Below, piece after piece: positions 1-8,657 of a stretch of 48,203 nt of DNA (position 1 is the first letter of the stretch; each line of letters opens with the position of its first letter). The translations under genes were made by a program, and so were the position numbers. This DNA is from Bacteroidota bacterium (GTDB taxonomy: Bacteria; Bacteroidota; Bacteroidia; 2-12-FULL-35-15), in contig JAJTCJ010000012.1 in assembly GCA_021323165.1 (NCBI GenBank), forward strand, positions 1 to 48,203, written 5' to 3'. Below the pieces are notes generated by a model. It ran no database searches. It had not been told where the DNA came from and was given only the letters and a program-made list of their open reading frames with translations.

Positions 1-1
1 T

Positions 2-1024
2 CCCGGAACTGTGATGGCGAATGAATTCAGCACCTCTGCTTCCGTAAGTACAAGATTGTATGGTGATTATTATTTTAAAACAAAAAAGCTCAAGCAGATC
101 AGACATGTTGCTACACCGACTTTAAGCGCAAGTTATCGTCCCGATTTCAGTGAAAGCAAATACGGTTATTACCGCACAGTAGCAATAGATTCTTCTTCAA
201 TCAACACACAGCAATATTCCATTTTTCAAAATGGTATTTATGGCTCTCCGGCTTCCGGTCAATCAGGACTTATAGCTTTTAGTCTTAATAATACGATCGA
301 TGCGAAAAAGAAGATCGAAAGTGATTCAGGAGCTTCTTTTAAGAAAGTATCTGTAATTGATAATCTCGGAGTTTCGTTTGCCTATAACATGGCAGTTAGA
401 AATTATAACTGGAGTAATATTAATCTGACCGGTCGTACACGATTATTCAAAGCAATGGATATTAATGCGAATGCTACTTTAAATCCTTACCAGATCGATT
501 CATCCGGTAACCGCATTGAGCGTTTTGAATGGAACAACGGACGCATCGGACGCCTGACAAACCTGAATGTATCCCTAAGTACAAGTCTGAAAAGTAAAGA
601 AAACAATGGATTAAAACCGGTTAGCACTTCTGCTAACCAGGATCAGCTTGATTATATAAATAGAAATCCGGAAGCGTATATTGATTTTAATGTGCCATGG
701 AACTTCAGCTTTTATTACAATATAAATTACAGCAGGAACGGTTTGGCCAGCTCTGAACTTACAACACAGTCATTAACTTTTAACGGTGATCTCAGCCTGA
801 CAAAAAAATGGAAGATCTCCGTTACTTCCGGATACGATTTTACCAATAAACAAATGACACTTACTTCAATAAACGTTTACCGCGATCTTCATTGCTGGGA
901 AATGCGTTTTAACTGGGTTCCGTTTGGTTTCAGACAAAGCTTCTCAATTGATATAAATGTAAAAGCATCTGTATTAAAAGATCTGAAATTAAGCAGGCGA
1001 AAAGGCTGGCAGGATTATCAATAA
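2..1024 (+). CDS. lptD: LptD-like outer-membrane LPS assembly protein, C-terminal part (5' truncated)
   Basis: The reading frame is open from the first bases of the window, so this is the last ~340 residues of a longer protein. It consists of alternating amphipathic segments rich in aromatic and polar residues, typical of a beta-barrel. It carries signatures I associate with Bacteroidota LptD: an IRHV..P..S.SYRPDF stretch near the start and a C-terminal LHCWEM..NWVPFGFRQS block followed by the ending ASVLKDLKL. The known role is insertion of lipopolysaccharide into the outer leaflet of the outer membrane. The apparent GTG start at 11 is only the first start codon in the window, not the real start. 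The next gene on the same strand begins 20 bases after the stop. Family assignment is fairly secure; the N-terminal domain is not visible. Confidence 0.8.
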   Translation, partial: PGTVMANEFSTSASVSTRLYGDYYFKTKKLKQIRHVATPTLSASYRPDFSESKYGYYRTVAIDSSSINTQQYSIFQNGIYGSPASGQSGLIAFSLNNTIDAKKKIESDSGASFKKVSVIDNLGVSFAYNMAVRNYNWSNINLTGRTRLFKAMDINANATLNPYQIDSSGNRIERFEWNNGRIGRLTNLNVSLSTSLKSKENNGLKPVSTSANQDQLDYINRNPEAYIDFNVPWNFSFYYNINYSRNGLASSELTTQSLTFNGDLSLTKKWKISVTSGYDFTNKQMTLTSINVYRDLHCWEMRFNWVPFGFRQSFSIDINVKASVLKDLKLSRRKGWQDYQ

Positions 1025-1044
1025 ATATACAATCAAAAAAACTC

Positions 1045-1524
1045 ATGAAAAAAAGACTTAGCTTAAAGAAAGTACTCATTGCGCTTGTTGTTTTATTTAT
1101 TTTGATCCAGTTTTTCAGGATCGATCGTAAAAATCCGATCACAGATCCCTCTAAAGATTTCCTGACCGTAACCTCTACTCCATCAGATGTCGCTGCTATA
1201 CTCAACAGTTCATGTTATGACTGTCATTCAAACGCAACGGTGTACCCATGGTATACGAATATTGCACCGGTTTCCTGGTGGCTAAAACATCATATTGATG
1301 AAGGAAGAGCTGAACTTAATTTTTCTGAATGGGATAACTACTCGTCCAGAAAAAAAGATCACAAATTAGATGAGGCAATAGAACTTGTTGAAAATGGCGA
1401 AATGCCGATGAATACCTACATTTGGATGCATGGAAATGCCAAGTTAAGTGAGGAACAGAAAAAAAGGCTTATAACCTATTTTACATCCTTAAGAACATTT
1501 GAAAGTGATAAACCTAAGCAATAA
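1045..1524 (+). CDS. Haem-binding domain protein (single CxxCH)
   Basis: A 159-residue protein with one N-terminal hydrophobic segment (about residues 9-24), which is either a membrane anchor or an uncleaved signal. One c-type haem motif, CYDCH, lies at residues 57-61. The following stretch, with YPWY.NIAPVSWWL..HI.EGR and a later GEMP..TY, is characteristic of the small 'haem-binding domain' family (Haem_bd) common in Bacteroidota. It probably sits in the periplasm, anchored to the inner membrane, as an electron carrier; the redox partner is unknown. It starts 20 bases after lptD and is followed by a strong terminator, so it may be transcribed with lptD. Confidence 0.78.
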   Translation: MKKRLSLKKVLIALVVLFILIQFFRIDRKNPITDPSKDFLTVTSTPSDVAAILNSSCYDCHSNATVYPWYTNIAPVSWWLKHHIDEGRAELNFSEWDNYSSRKKDHKLDEAIELVENGEMPMNTYIWMHGNAKLSEEQKKRLITYFTSLRTFESDKPKQ

Positions 1525-1550
1525 CTATTTTTAAATAATCTCATCTCAAT

Positions 1551-1585
1551 AAAAAGCCCCATGCTATTTGCATGGGGCTTTTTTG
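1551..1585. terminator. Bidirectional rho-independent terminator
   Basis: A perfect stem (AAAAGCCCCATGC paired with GCATGGGGCTTTT) with a 4-base loop is flanked by an A-run on the left and a T-run on the right. It therefore works for both the plus-strand haem protein gene and the converging minus-strand gene ending at 1605. Confidence 0.9.
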
Positions 1586-1604
1586 TATTATAAGATTCTA
1601 TCAA

Positions 1605-4520
1605 TTAATTCTTCACGATACGCTGAACGCTTTGAGCAGAATCAGTAGTTACTTTAACCAGATAAGAACCTTTTGCGAGAGAGGCGATGTTCAGCTCAAT
1701 CCTATCTGCTGAGTTGTACATATGTTCTGAAACAATTCTTCCTGTTATGTCTACAATGCTAACAGTTACCTTTCCACCAACTGATCCGTTAAGGCTAACT
1801 GTTAATTTATCAGTAGCAGGGTTCGGATAAACAAGAGCAATAGCATTAGCGTTGTTCTCAGCAATCCCCACTAATGATGTGATTGTTGCAGTTACAGGAA
1901 CTCTTGGGCTGGCGCAAACAATAGGTGCAGAAGTTACTTGCCAATCGTAGAAATAGTAGTATGCCGCGACACTTGTGGCTGTTCCCGTCCATGCATTTGT
2001 TATTGATATCAAACCATTAACAGTATAAGGATATGGGAATGTAGAGTTAGTGGTACTTCTCTTTAATACAGGTGCAACTGAAGAAAAGTTAGTGTTATTC
2101 AACGCTCCGTCAGTTGTAAGTCTGTATCCGTTACCCGGAGTTAAAGGAAAGTTAAGAGTAACGACAGCCGTATCCGTAGTAATATTCACAAGCATAGAAT
2201 CAATCACGGTACCTGCTGAATTCTTCAATTGTATTTCGCGGGTTCCGAAAGTACCAGTATAAACTTTTACAGTATTAAGAGTCGAAGGACTTAATACATT
2301 AAACTGTAAAGCACCATTAATAGTTGTGGCACTGTAGTTAGTTGCCCCCGACTGATATTTTTTACCGGCAGAATTTAATGTTCCGGGATATGTAGTTGCA
2401 TCTTCAACATAATAAGTTGTAGTAGCACTAATTACCGGTGTGGTGTAAGATGTTCCTGTACCAAGCAATGTTCCGCCTGTTGACATATCATACCATGATA
2501 AGCTTCCACCAGTACCAGCTGCAGACAAATTAAATGAAGCCGGACCAGGCCCGGAAGCTCCGGTACCCGTTGGTGAAGGGGCGGCCAAAACACTTACAGC
2601 TACAGGCGTGGCATTGAAAGCAGCACATGTTCCCTGAATAGTCAAAGAATATGTTCCTGACACAGGAGGATTGATCGTTTGTGTATTTGCAGTGAATCCG
2701 GCAGGACCTGTCCATGCATATGAAGCTGCTGGCGTACTGCTGAGTGTATACACACCTGCACAAGAAGTGGCTCCTGCAGAAGCAACAGTTGGAGTTTCAT
2801 CAGGATTTAAAGTAACTGAAATAGTCGGAGAAATATTTGAACACGCTCCTGAAGTAACCATTACGTTAAAGCTACCTGTTGTTGAAGTACTAATTGTTTG
2901 AGTTGTTGCATTTGTAGACCACAAATAAGAAGAGTATCCGCTTGCAGCTGTTATATTAGTTGATTGACCTGTACAAAGTGTAACCGGTCCCGGGATCACA
3001 TTTCCTGTGATAGAACAAGTTGATTCAACAACTGTAACAAACTGATCAGCAGCCAATGCACCGAACGTGGTTGTTCCTCCGGCAGGCCAGTCAATTACTG
3101 CACTTGTTATGGAAGTGTTTGAACCAATCCCGAAATGCAGCTGCATTGAGTTTGCAGTACCATATGTTTCACCTGCTCTTACTTCACGCACCTGAGTACC
3201 AAAAGAACCTGTTATAGTTACTCGGGCCCCGATAGCGCTTCTATTGCTGACAGTTCCTGTTAAATTGAAAGTAATAAAGTGATTAGCGTTATTTGTGTTA
3301 TTCAGATACAAAACATCATCGGTAGCTGTTGGTGAATTGTAAACGTTACCATAAGAAGCTAAAACATCTATGCGGCCATCATGATTAAGATCTCCCGTTG
3401 CGAATGACAACATACCGTTTGACTGAGAAGGGAAAGTACCGTTGATTGCCGTAAAAGTTTTATTTCCGTTATTGCGATATACCCAATATGAATCACCTGA
3501 ACCTCCTCCTGATAATAGAATATCAACGTAACCGTCATTATCAAAATCTTCCAAAATTGATTCAATTCCATCATTACTCCAGCTGAATCCTGTTGTTGAT
3601 GTGATATCGGTAAAATTACCATTACCATCATTTTCAAGGATCTGACTTGGACCGGTATGGTTCATCATAAGGATGTCAAAATCTCCATCATTATCAATAT
3701 CTCCGAAGCTGGTAGTCCAGGTCTGTCTGAAATTAGTGATCTCAATACCATAGGTTGCAGAAGATTCTGTATATACATTACTTCCATTGTTAACATATAA
3801 ACGATCTCTTCTTCTCTGATCACTGCTGCCGGTAGAAGTCTGACGGCAATGAGCAACGTAAAGATCCATGTCACCATCATTATCAAAATCCAGCCAAACA
3901 CTTCCGTAGTTACCTGAATCGTAAGGATCTCCGGAATAGAACATACCCGGATAATCCTGAGTATTTATCATAGCAGAAGCCGGAGCCTGAAGAGCCATAG
4001 TTCCGGAATTATTTTTATAGATCTTAAGATAATCAACATCATCACAAACTGCAAGATCAACCCATCCATCATTGTCAATATCACCAAATGTAACATTCTG
4101 TACAAAGTATGAACCTCCTAAAGTAGTTGTAGCTGCAGTGATCGTTGATCCTGACCAACCTAATTTCACAAGATACATTGAACCGTTTGTACCGGTAGCA
4201 ACATCTTTCCATCCATTATGATCTACATCGGCCAAAGCCATTCCCCAAACATTTGATCCTCCTGTAATGCTTCCAAGATTATAATGCGTAAATGTTCCAT
4301 TCTGTTTCTGAAGGCTTACAACAAGATTCTCAGACAGATCCATTTTAACCATGTCATCCAGACCATCATTGTTAACATCCACTACCGAAATGGCACAACC
4401 GCTGTGTGTTGCCGAAGGAATTAAACTGTTTGCATCGGTAAAAGAAAACTGTGCAAAAGAACCTGTAGTCCCCAGCAGACATGTCAATGCAAATAGACGT
4501 GAGAATGTAGTTTTGATCAT
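1605..4520 (-). CDS. Secreted FG-GAP/ASPIC-UnbV repeat protein with T9SS sorting domain
   Basis: A 971-residue secreted protein. A signal peptide covers residues 1-23 (ending FAQ). Seven calcium-loop motifs of the DxDxDGxxD type start near residues 48, 98, 147, 211, 274, 325 and 377, which indicates an FG-GAP/VCBS beta-propeller. An ASPIC/UnbV domain follows at about 428-497 (IGARV.I ... REV.AGE.YG.. ... HFG.G ... V.WP.GG). Two or three Ig/PKD-like domains come next (500-700), including an Ig_7-like WY...GGTLLGTG.S.TTP.. segment. The last ~75 residues (VYPNPA.DKL onward) form a type A T9SS C-terminal domain, which predicts export across the outer membrane and surface attachment or release. 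The ligand is unknown; CRTAC1-like proteins are the nearest known type. It is a single gene, convergent with the haem protein gene. Confidence 0.85.
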   Translation of the reverse strand: MIKTTFSRLFALTCLLGTTGSFAQFSFTDANSLIPSATHSGCAISVVDVNNDGLDDMVKMDLSENLVVSLQKQNGTFTHYNLGSITGGSNVWGMALADVDHNGWKDVATGTNGSMYLVKLGWSGSTITAATTTLGGSYFVQNVTFGDIDNDGWVDLAVCDDVDYLKIYKNNSGTMALQAPASAMINTQDYPGMFYSGDPYDSGNYGSVWLDFDNDGDMDLYVAHCRQTSTGSSDQRRRDRLYVNNGSNVYTESSATYGIEITNFRQTWTTSFGDIDNDGDFDILMMNHTGPSQILENDGNGNFTDITSTTGFSWSNDGIESILEDFDNDGYVDILLSGGGSGDSYWVYRNNGNKTFTAINGTFPSQSNGMLSFATGDLNHDGRIDVLASYGNVYNSPTATDDVLYLNNTNNANHFITFNLTGTVSNRSAIGARVTITGSFGTQVREVRAGETYGTANSMQLHFGIGSNTSITSAVIDWPAGGTTTFGALAADQFVTVVESTCSITGNVIPGPVTLCTGQSTNITAASGYSSYLWSTNATTQTISTSTTGSFNVMVTSGACSNISPTISVTLNPDETPTVASAGATSCAGVYTLSSTPAASYAWTGPAGFTANTQTINPPVSGTYSLTIQGTCAAFNATPVAVSVLAAPSPTGTGASGPGPASFNLSAAGTGGSLSWYDMSTGGTLLGTGTSYTTPVISATTTYYVEDATTYPGTLNSAGKKYQSGATNYSATTINGALQFNVLSPSTLNTVKVYTGTFGTREIQLKNSAGTVIDSMLVNITTDTAVVTLNFPLTPGNGYRLTTDGALNNTNFSSVAPVLKRSTTNSTFPYPYTVNGLISITNAWTGTATSVAAYYYFYDWQVTSAPIVCASPRVPVTATITSLVGIAENNANAIALVYPNPATDKLTVSLNGSVGGKVTVSIVDITGRIVSEHMYNSADRIELNIASLAKGSYLVKVTTDSAQSVQRIVKN

Positions 4521-4581
4521 TGGCGATTATTTAATTTTATAATACTAATAAGTTTAGAGAAACATAAAGTAAGGGAATTAT

Positions 4582-6534
4582 TTAAGATCTGACAACTTTT
4601 TTAAAGTATGTTTTATAGCCGGTCCGAATTCTTAAATAATATACCCCTGAAGCTGGCGGCAATTCTAAAGTTAATTGCGTTCTATAAGATGTATTGATTA
4701 TATGAATAGGATTTTTTCCATCTGTAGTGTAAACATCAACCTCCCTGATCAGATCACCATATTGTGCTTCGATATTCACTTTCCCATCCACTGAAACGGT
4801 AGGCCAAACCATTATTTCCCCTTTTAATTTCTCACTAATTCCGGTCGTTAAGCCTATATTAACAATACTGTCTGAAACCATTAAGAACGGGCGCTGATCT
4901 GCCCCCTGGTACATTGCTTTAAACTTATCAATTTCCGGTGCAGACATTGCAAAAAGCTGATCGACCCATTTTGGCGGCACTGCCTGATAGAACATTTTAG
5001 CACGAATTTTAAGATTACCCACAGCTCCGGTAACAGGCGCATGAACAATCACATAATCAGTTCCGCTTCCTTCTGTCATTCCTGTTTTATTAAAATCAGG
5101 ATCAGAGATAGCATCTGCAGAAATAAGTGTTGTATCATAAACAGGAGATGCCATTGTAAAACCGTCAGGTGGGATACGATTATCTTTCAATACCACCGCA
5201 GCTCTTTCAAGAATAGAAGTAAAATCACCGTTCACATCCCCCGGTATTAATTCATATATCTGAGGTTTATTGGATTGCGAAATTACAGCATGATGCGGTT
5301 CAAAAGAAGAATTTTCTCCTATCACACGCTGCTGATTATTAAATATCCCGGATCTGAAGATCGTATCGTTCGTTCCATCAGTAATTACCATTTGCAGAAC
5401 AGCCCTTCTTGAAGGATAACCGGAAGGGAATTTATGTCCGGCTTTGTTCCTGATCTTTACTCTGTAAAAAGCTGTATCAATTGTTACACTATCAAGAATA
5501 ATATCGAGATCAATTGATTTTTGCTGAAGCATAACGGACGTAGCAACTATTGTTGAGTCAAATTTATCATTTGACACATATACATTCAGGCTATCTTTAT
5601 TATTTTTGATCAGGTTAAGCATGAACAAATTTGCTCCCTGGAAAGTATGCTGGTTAAAAGGAGAACGAGGTGTAAGTCCTGCGGTGCTGCTAGCTATAAT
5701 TATCCCTTCATTGATCTGAGGCATGTGGCAGCTCTGACAACTGATATTATTGCCGGGGAAACTCGAATTCACATACTCATGGTAGGTAGCCTGTTCTACG
5801 AAATGTCCGCCTGTATAAGCACCACTTAGATCAGATGTTTGAGTGACGAGCGTATGACAGGAAGAACATACTTTAGCATTATCCATATGCGGACTATAAA
5901 CAGGAGTTAATCCTTCATAAAGCTGCATTGCCCCCACAAATGGAGAAGTAAAAGGACCATACTCTACTCTATTGGTATCATAAGGAATATTTCCTGAATA
6001 AAAACTCCCTGTTCCCAGGCCATTTGGCCCAATTGCATGGCAGGCTGCACATGAAACTCCGTCTTTTCCTAAAGTATCACTTGCAAGATCAGATAGACCG
6101 TAGAACGGTTGACCGTGATATTTAGAGGTATAACTTCCAAGTGGGGCATGACAATCGAGACACCTGTTCTGAAGATCACCGGCATGCCCGGGATTGATCA
6201 TAATTTCCTGACGCACTTTAGCTTTCCAGAAAGGATCTTTGGAACTCAATGCCATCATCGTGCTTTCCCATCTATCAACAAGATTAACATCGTTTCCTGC
6301 TTCATCAACGCTGGAGGATTGAGTGGAATCAAAACCATGACAGTCTCTGCAGCTTGAAGAAGGAAGGAAATATTGGCCAGCAGCAATTGGTGCCCTGGTT
6401 AAAGTATCCTGGTAAGCTTCGATCTGTTCACTAGTATGATATTTTGGAGAAATTATCTTGGAAGATGCGGAATTCAGATATTTAAAACCAAAGGCAAAGC
6501 CCAGGAGTATTAAAAGGATCGTAATTTTTTTCAT
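4582..6534 (-). CDS. Pentahaem cytochrome c family protein with T9SS-type C-terminus
   Basis: A 650-residue protein with an N-terminal signal segment (residues 1-22). Five CxxCH haem-binding motifs are visible at C62-H66, C125-H129, C162-H166, C223-H227 and C266-H270, all in the first 270 residues. The middle (about 320-560) is beta-rich without haem motifs. The last ~85 residues (VWPTVSVDGKVNI ... GVYYLRIRTG) have the shape of a type A T9SS sorting domain ending in a basic tail. The haem part resembles the multihaem cytochrome c / cytochrome c554 group. If the sorting signal works, haem would be attached in the periplasm and the holoprotein then moved to the cell surface. Substrate is unknown. 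It has its own putative promoter and is 61 bases from the next minus-strand gene. Confidence 0.8.
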   Translation of the reverse strand: MKKITILLILLGFAFGFKYLNSASSKIISPKYHTSEQIEAYQDTLTRAPIAAGQYFLPSSSCRDCHGFDSTQSSSVDEAGNDVNLVDRWESTMMALSSKDPFWKAKVRQEIMINPGHAGDLQNRCLDCHAPLGSYTSKYHGQPFYGLSDLASDTLGKDGVSCAACHAIGPNGLGTGSFYSGNIPYDTNRVEYGPFTSPFVGAMQLYEGLTPVYSPHMDNAKVCSSCHTLVTQTSDLSGAYTGGHFVEQATYHEYVNSSFPGNNISCQSCHMPQINEGIIIASSTAGLTPRSPFNQHTFQGANLFMLNLIKNNKDSLNVYVSNDKFDSTIVATSVMLQQKSIDLDIILDSVTIDTAFYRVKIRNKAGHKFPSGYPSRRAVLQMVITDGTNDTIFRSGIFNNQQRVIGENSSFEPHHAVISQSNKPQIYELIPGDVNGDFTSILERAAVVLKDNRIPPDGFTMASPVYDTTLISADAISDPDFNKTGMTEGSGTDYVIVHAPVTGAVGNLKIRAKMFYQAVPPKWVDQLFAMSAPEIDKFKAMYQGADQRPFLMVSDSIVNIGLTTGISEKLKGEIMVWPTVSVDGKVNIEAQYGDLIREVDVYTTDGKNPIHIINTSYRTQLTLELPPASGVYYLRIRTGYKTYFKKVVRS

Positions 6535-6554
6535 TATATTCTATTGTGCAATAG

Positions 6555-6562
6555 CAAATATA
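6555..6562 (-). promoter_or_regulatory. Putative -7 box of the pentahaem cytochrome gene
   Basis: The minus strand reads TATATTTG, a full match to the Bacteroidota -7 consensus TAnnTTTG, 20 bases before the start codon at 6534. No convincing TTTG -33 box is seen at the expected distance, so this is only moderately supported. Confidence 0.4.
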
Positions 6563-6580
6563 AAGAAATCCATGGGAAAT

Positions 6581-6610
6581 TAAAAGAAAAATCAGCCTGT
6601 ACAGCTGATT
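6581..6610 (-). terminator. Rho-independent terminator after the DUF1328 gene
   Basis: On the minus strand AATCAGC and GCTGATT form a 7-bp stem with a 7-base loop, followed by TTTTTCTTTT. It lies ~87 bases downstream of the small DUF1328-like gene and upstream of the cytochrome promoter. Confidence 0.6.
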
Positions 6611-6696
6611 TCAGTAAAAGCAAAACCGCCTAAAAAGCCCCCGGTAGCAGTCAAGTACAAAGGTCCTTTCAGAACGGTTTTAAAGAGTTTTCTAAG

Positions 6697-6867
6697 TTAT
6701 TTTCTGTTCACCAATGATGATCCGGCAATTAGCGCCACAACAAAAAGAACAAGGAACACAAAGAATAAGATCTTAGCTATTGATGCTGCACCAGCAGCAA
6801 TTCCTGTAAATCCGAACACCGCTGCAACCAGCGCTATTACTAGAAATATTAATGACCAACGTAACAT
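6697..6867 (-). CDS. Small DUF1328-family membrane protein (56 residues)
   Basis: A short reading frame found by translating the minus strand between the cytochrome and ridA. It encodes 56 residues starting [20 protein letters not shown], with a middle of [16 protein letters not shown] and an end of GSSLVNRK. Two hydrophobic helices are separated by a Gly/Ala-rich turn. This is the hallmark layout of the DUF1328/YtjA family of tiny inner-membrane proteins, whose function is unknown. Length and start agree with family members. It stands alone, and a terminator hairpin follows at 6581-6610. Confidence 0.8.
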   Translation of the reverse strand: MLRWSLIFLVIALVAAVFGFTGIAAGAASIAKILFFVFLVLFVVALIAGSSLVNRK

Positions 6868-7044
6868 ATTTTCAAGAGTTTAGGGTTTTAATTATTAATT
6901 TATCTACTCGATATCAACCTTAAAATAAGTGTGCCAACTAACCACCTCTTATTCGAGACAAAAAAATGTGGAATTTTATGTCCATTTAGCCTGTATTCTT
7001 CTACTTGTTTTTTTTAATTAATTTCGTCAAAACAAATCTCTATT

Positions 7045-7422
7045 ATGAAAAAGATAATTACGTCTAAGAATGCACCTGCACCAATAGGACCTTATAGTCA
7101 TGCAGTATTAATGGGAAATACATTATTTGTCAGCGGTCAGGTTGGCAAACATCCTGTAAGCGGGGAACTTATGCTTGGAGATATCAAGACTGAGACAAAA
7201 CAAGTAATGGAAAACATAAAAGGTATTTTGACTGATGCTGGAATGGGTTTCTCCGATATATGCAAAACGACTATCTTTTTAACTGATATGAACAATTTTG
7301 CATCTGTCAATGAAGTATATGGTTCTTATTTTAAATCAGATTATCCTGCGAGAGAAACGGTTCAGGTATCAAAACTGCCATTAAACGTGAATGTGGAAAT
7401 AAGCGTTATCGCGATGAAGTAA
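7045..7422 (+). CDS. ridA: RidA family enamine/imine deaminase
   Basis: A 125-residue protein, the full length of RidA (YjgF/YER057c/UK114). The family signatures are present in order: APAPIGPYSHA at the N-terminus, LFVSGQVG, a central block with TK.VMENI..IL, and the C-terminal PARETVQVS.LP, which holds the catalytic arginine. Family members hydrolyse reactive 2-aminoacrylate and related enamines made by PLP enzymes, releasing ammonia and protecting the cell. It is a cytoplasmic trimer in characterised members. It is a single gene with a terminator directly after it. Confidence 0.93.
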   Translation: MKKIITSKNAPAPIGPYSHAVLMGNTLFVSGQVGKHPVSGELMLGDIKTETKQVMENIKGILTDAGMGFSDICKTTIFLTDMNNFASVNEVYGSYFKSDYPARETVQVSKLPLNVNVEISVIAMK

Positions 7423-7461
7423 ATGGGATTATTTTCCCGATTAACGTAAAACTACTGAATA

Positions 7462-7491
7462 AAAAAAGTCCCCCAAAAGGAGGACTTTTTT
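7462..7491. terminator. Bidirectional terminator after ridA
   Basis: AAAAAGTCC pairs with GGACTTTTT around a short C/A/G loop, with A-run before and T-run after. It serves ridA on the plus strand and the converging membrane protein gene on the minus strand. Confidence 0.85.
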
Positions 7492-7522
7492 ATTTGATTA
7501 AATATAATATTAAGCCATGTGC

Positions 7523-7909
7523 TTAAGATTTAATCCGTAAAGGATTACGAATAAGATTGCGAAGATCAAACCAACAACAGCCATAATTCCACCTGCTAAA
7601 CCAAGTCAATACTCCGATCAAAATAGGAATAGTCATTATCGCCTGGATAAGAGCAGAAGTTGCCATTTTACCATAATCCATTCCAAGCATATCTGACATT
7701 GCATTCATTGCTGCCGTCATTTGCTCACCGTCCGCACCGTAAGAATTCAGCATTTCACCAGATGATGCTAAAGCAGAATAAGTGAAGTAATTCATGATAC
7801 CACCGATAAGGCTGAATCCAACTCCAATAAAAGATAAGATACAAAGTACTGTTAAAAAAGTCGGTCTTTTTGCTGCAATAGCAGCTGTTTCCATGTTTGT
7901 TTGTTCCAT
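7523..7909 (-). CDS. Small membrane protein, frameshifted and probably internally deleted
   Basis: This frame gives 128 residues, but its last ~26 residues (from WFSRW) are basic, Cys/Trp-containing and unlike a membrane protein. In the neighbouring frame the sequence continues as a good helix: LGLAGGIMAVVGLIFAILF then VILYGLNLKHMA, with a stop at 7510-7512. One extra base near 7606 would explain this. The N-terminal half (KRPTFLTVLCILSFIG.G.SLIGG) matches the paralogous gene at 8215-8652 (KRPVALTIICILTFI.SGLSIIGS). The paralogue's second helix and MWNLRR.GF.LY loop have no counterpart here: the sequence passes from MATSAL (about residue 87) straight to QAIMTIPIL, which aligns with the later helix. 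So the gene seems to carry both a ~20-25 residue loss and a frameshift. Function is unknown. Confidence 0.6.
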   Translation of the reverse strand: MEQTNMETAAIAAKRPTFLTVLCILSFIGVGFSLIGGIMNYFTYSALASSGEMLNSYGADGEQMTAAMNAMSDMLGMDYGKMATSALIQAIMTIPILIGVLTWFSRWNYGCCWFDLRNLIRNPLRIKS

Positions 7910-8214
7910 TGTTTTAGTTTTAAAATGAATAATTAGATTTCGTTTCTGTTTGTTAAGCTAATTAAGCGAAAAAATAGGATCATTTGAAATTTTGAAGATA
8001 GAACTTATTAACAAGTTTCACACTTAGTCATAATAAAACCTGAAACTGTTTAAATTCTGATTAAATGATTTTATAAATATTTCGACAGGCTCAATATGAC
8101 TCGCGCGCAGTCAGTCTGAGTCCTTCGACAAAAGCTCAGGACAGATATTGTCGAAGACATTGTGTTGACATAAAAAATTTCCAGAAAATTTAACAGTTTC
8201 TAAGATTCAAATTT
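7910..8214. other. Intergenic stretch of 305 bases
   Basis: No gene is seen here. The left two thirds is AT-rich and featureless by eye. The right part contains a REP-like inverted repeat, described separately at 8081-8157. Confidence 0.5.
8081..8157. repeat. REP-like palindromic intergenic repeat
   Basis: TTCGACAGGCTCAATATGAC faces an imperfect inverted copy (GTCAGTCTGAG..CTTCGA) across a 9-base spacer, and a second arm ends in TTGTCGAA, opposite TTCGACAA. The GC-containing, TTCGACA-ended palindrome stands out from its AT-rich surroundings. It resembles dispersed intergenic palindromes I know from Bacteroidota genomes. Only one copy was recognised in this window. Confidence 0.65.
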
Positions 8215-8652
8215 CTATTTCATATATCTCAAATGCATCGCGTACATTCCTATAAACATAAGAGACAAGAAAGCCAGAAAAGCATTAAATGGCAATCCAA
8301 GCCAGAGTATTGGAAGATAGAAAATTATAATATTGGAAATTGTATACAGATGAAAACCAATTCTTCTCAAGTTCCACATAAGGATAGCCCCGGTCAATGA
8401 AACTGAAAGCAATAGTAAATTTATGAGATAGAACGCCCATCCTGCTTTCCATAATATAAATGAATCAGCATAATCAGCTTCATTGTATTGAGGTTGCTGC
8501 TGAACAAATGCGATCATCATATCAGCCATTGGTGTTGTGAAAAGAGATCCAATGATTGATAATCCCGAAAATATAAAAGTAAGTATACAGATAATTGTTA
8601 AAGCCACCGGACGTTTTTTTTGCATCTCAGGCTGAATTTCATTCTCTTCCAT
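8215..8652 (-). CDS. Small four-helix membrane protein, paralogue of the 7523-7909 gene
   Basis: A 145-residue protein with a short polar N-terminus ending KKRP and then about four hydrophobic helices (near 14-40, 66-90, 100-120 and 122-142). The loop MWNLRRIGFHLY follows helix 2 and the end is basic. It has the same plan as the damaged gene at 7523-7909. I do not know a function; such proteins are usually annotated as hypothetical membrane proteins. It starts 5 bases after the stop of the M61 peptidase, so the two are probably co-transcribed. Confidence 0.7.
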   Translation of the reverse strand: MEENEIQPEMQKKRPVALTIICILTFIFSGLSIIGSLFTTPMADMMIAFVQQQPQYNEADYADSFILWKAGWAFYLINLLLLSVSLTGAILMWNLRRIGFHLYTISNIIIFYLPILWLGLPFNAFLAFLSLMFIGMYAMHLRYMK

Positions 8653-8657
8653 TATTC

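Noticed and set aside
2530-2901. Open frames on both strands within the FG-GAP protein gene
   Set aside because: Frame shadows of a long gene with strong domain evidence.
7001-7026. Promoter for ridA (TTG ... TAATTTCG)
   Set aside because: The -7 box has a mismatch and the TTG lies only 11 bases away, too close for the consensus spacing.
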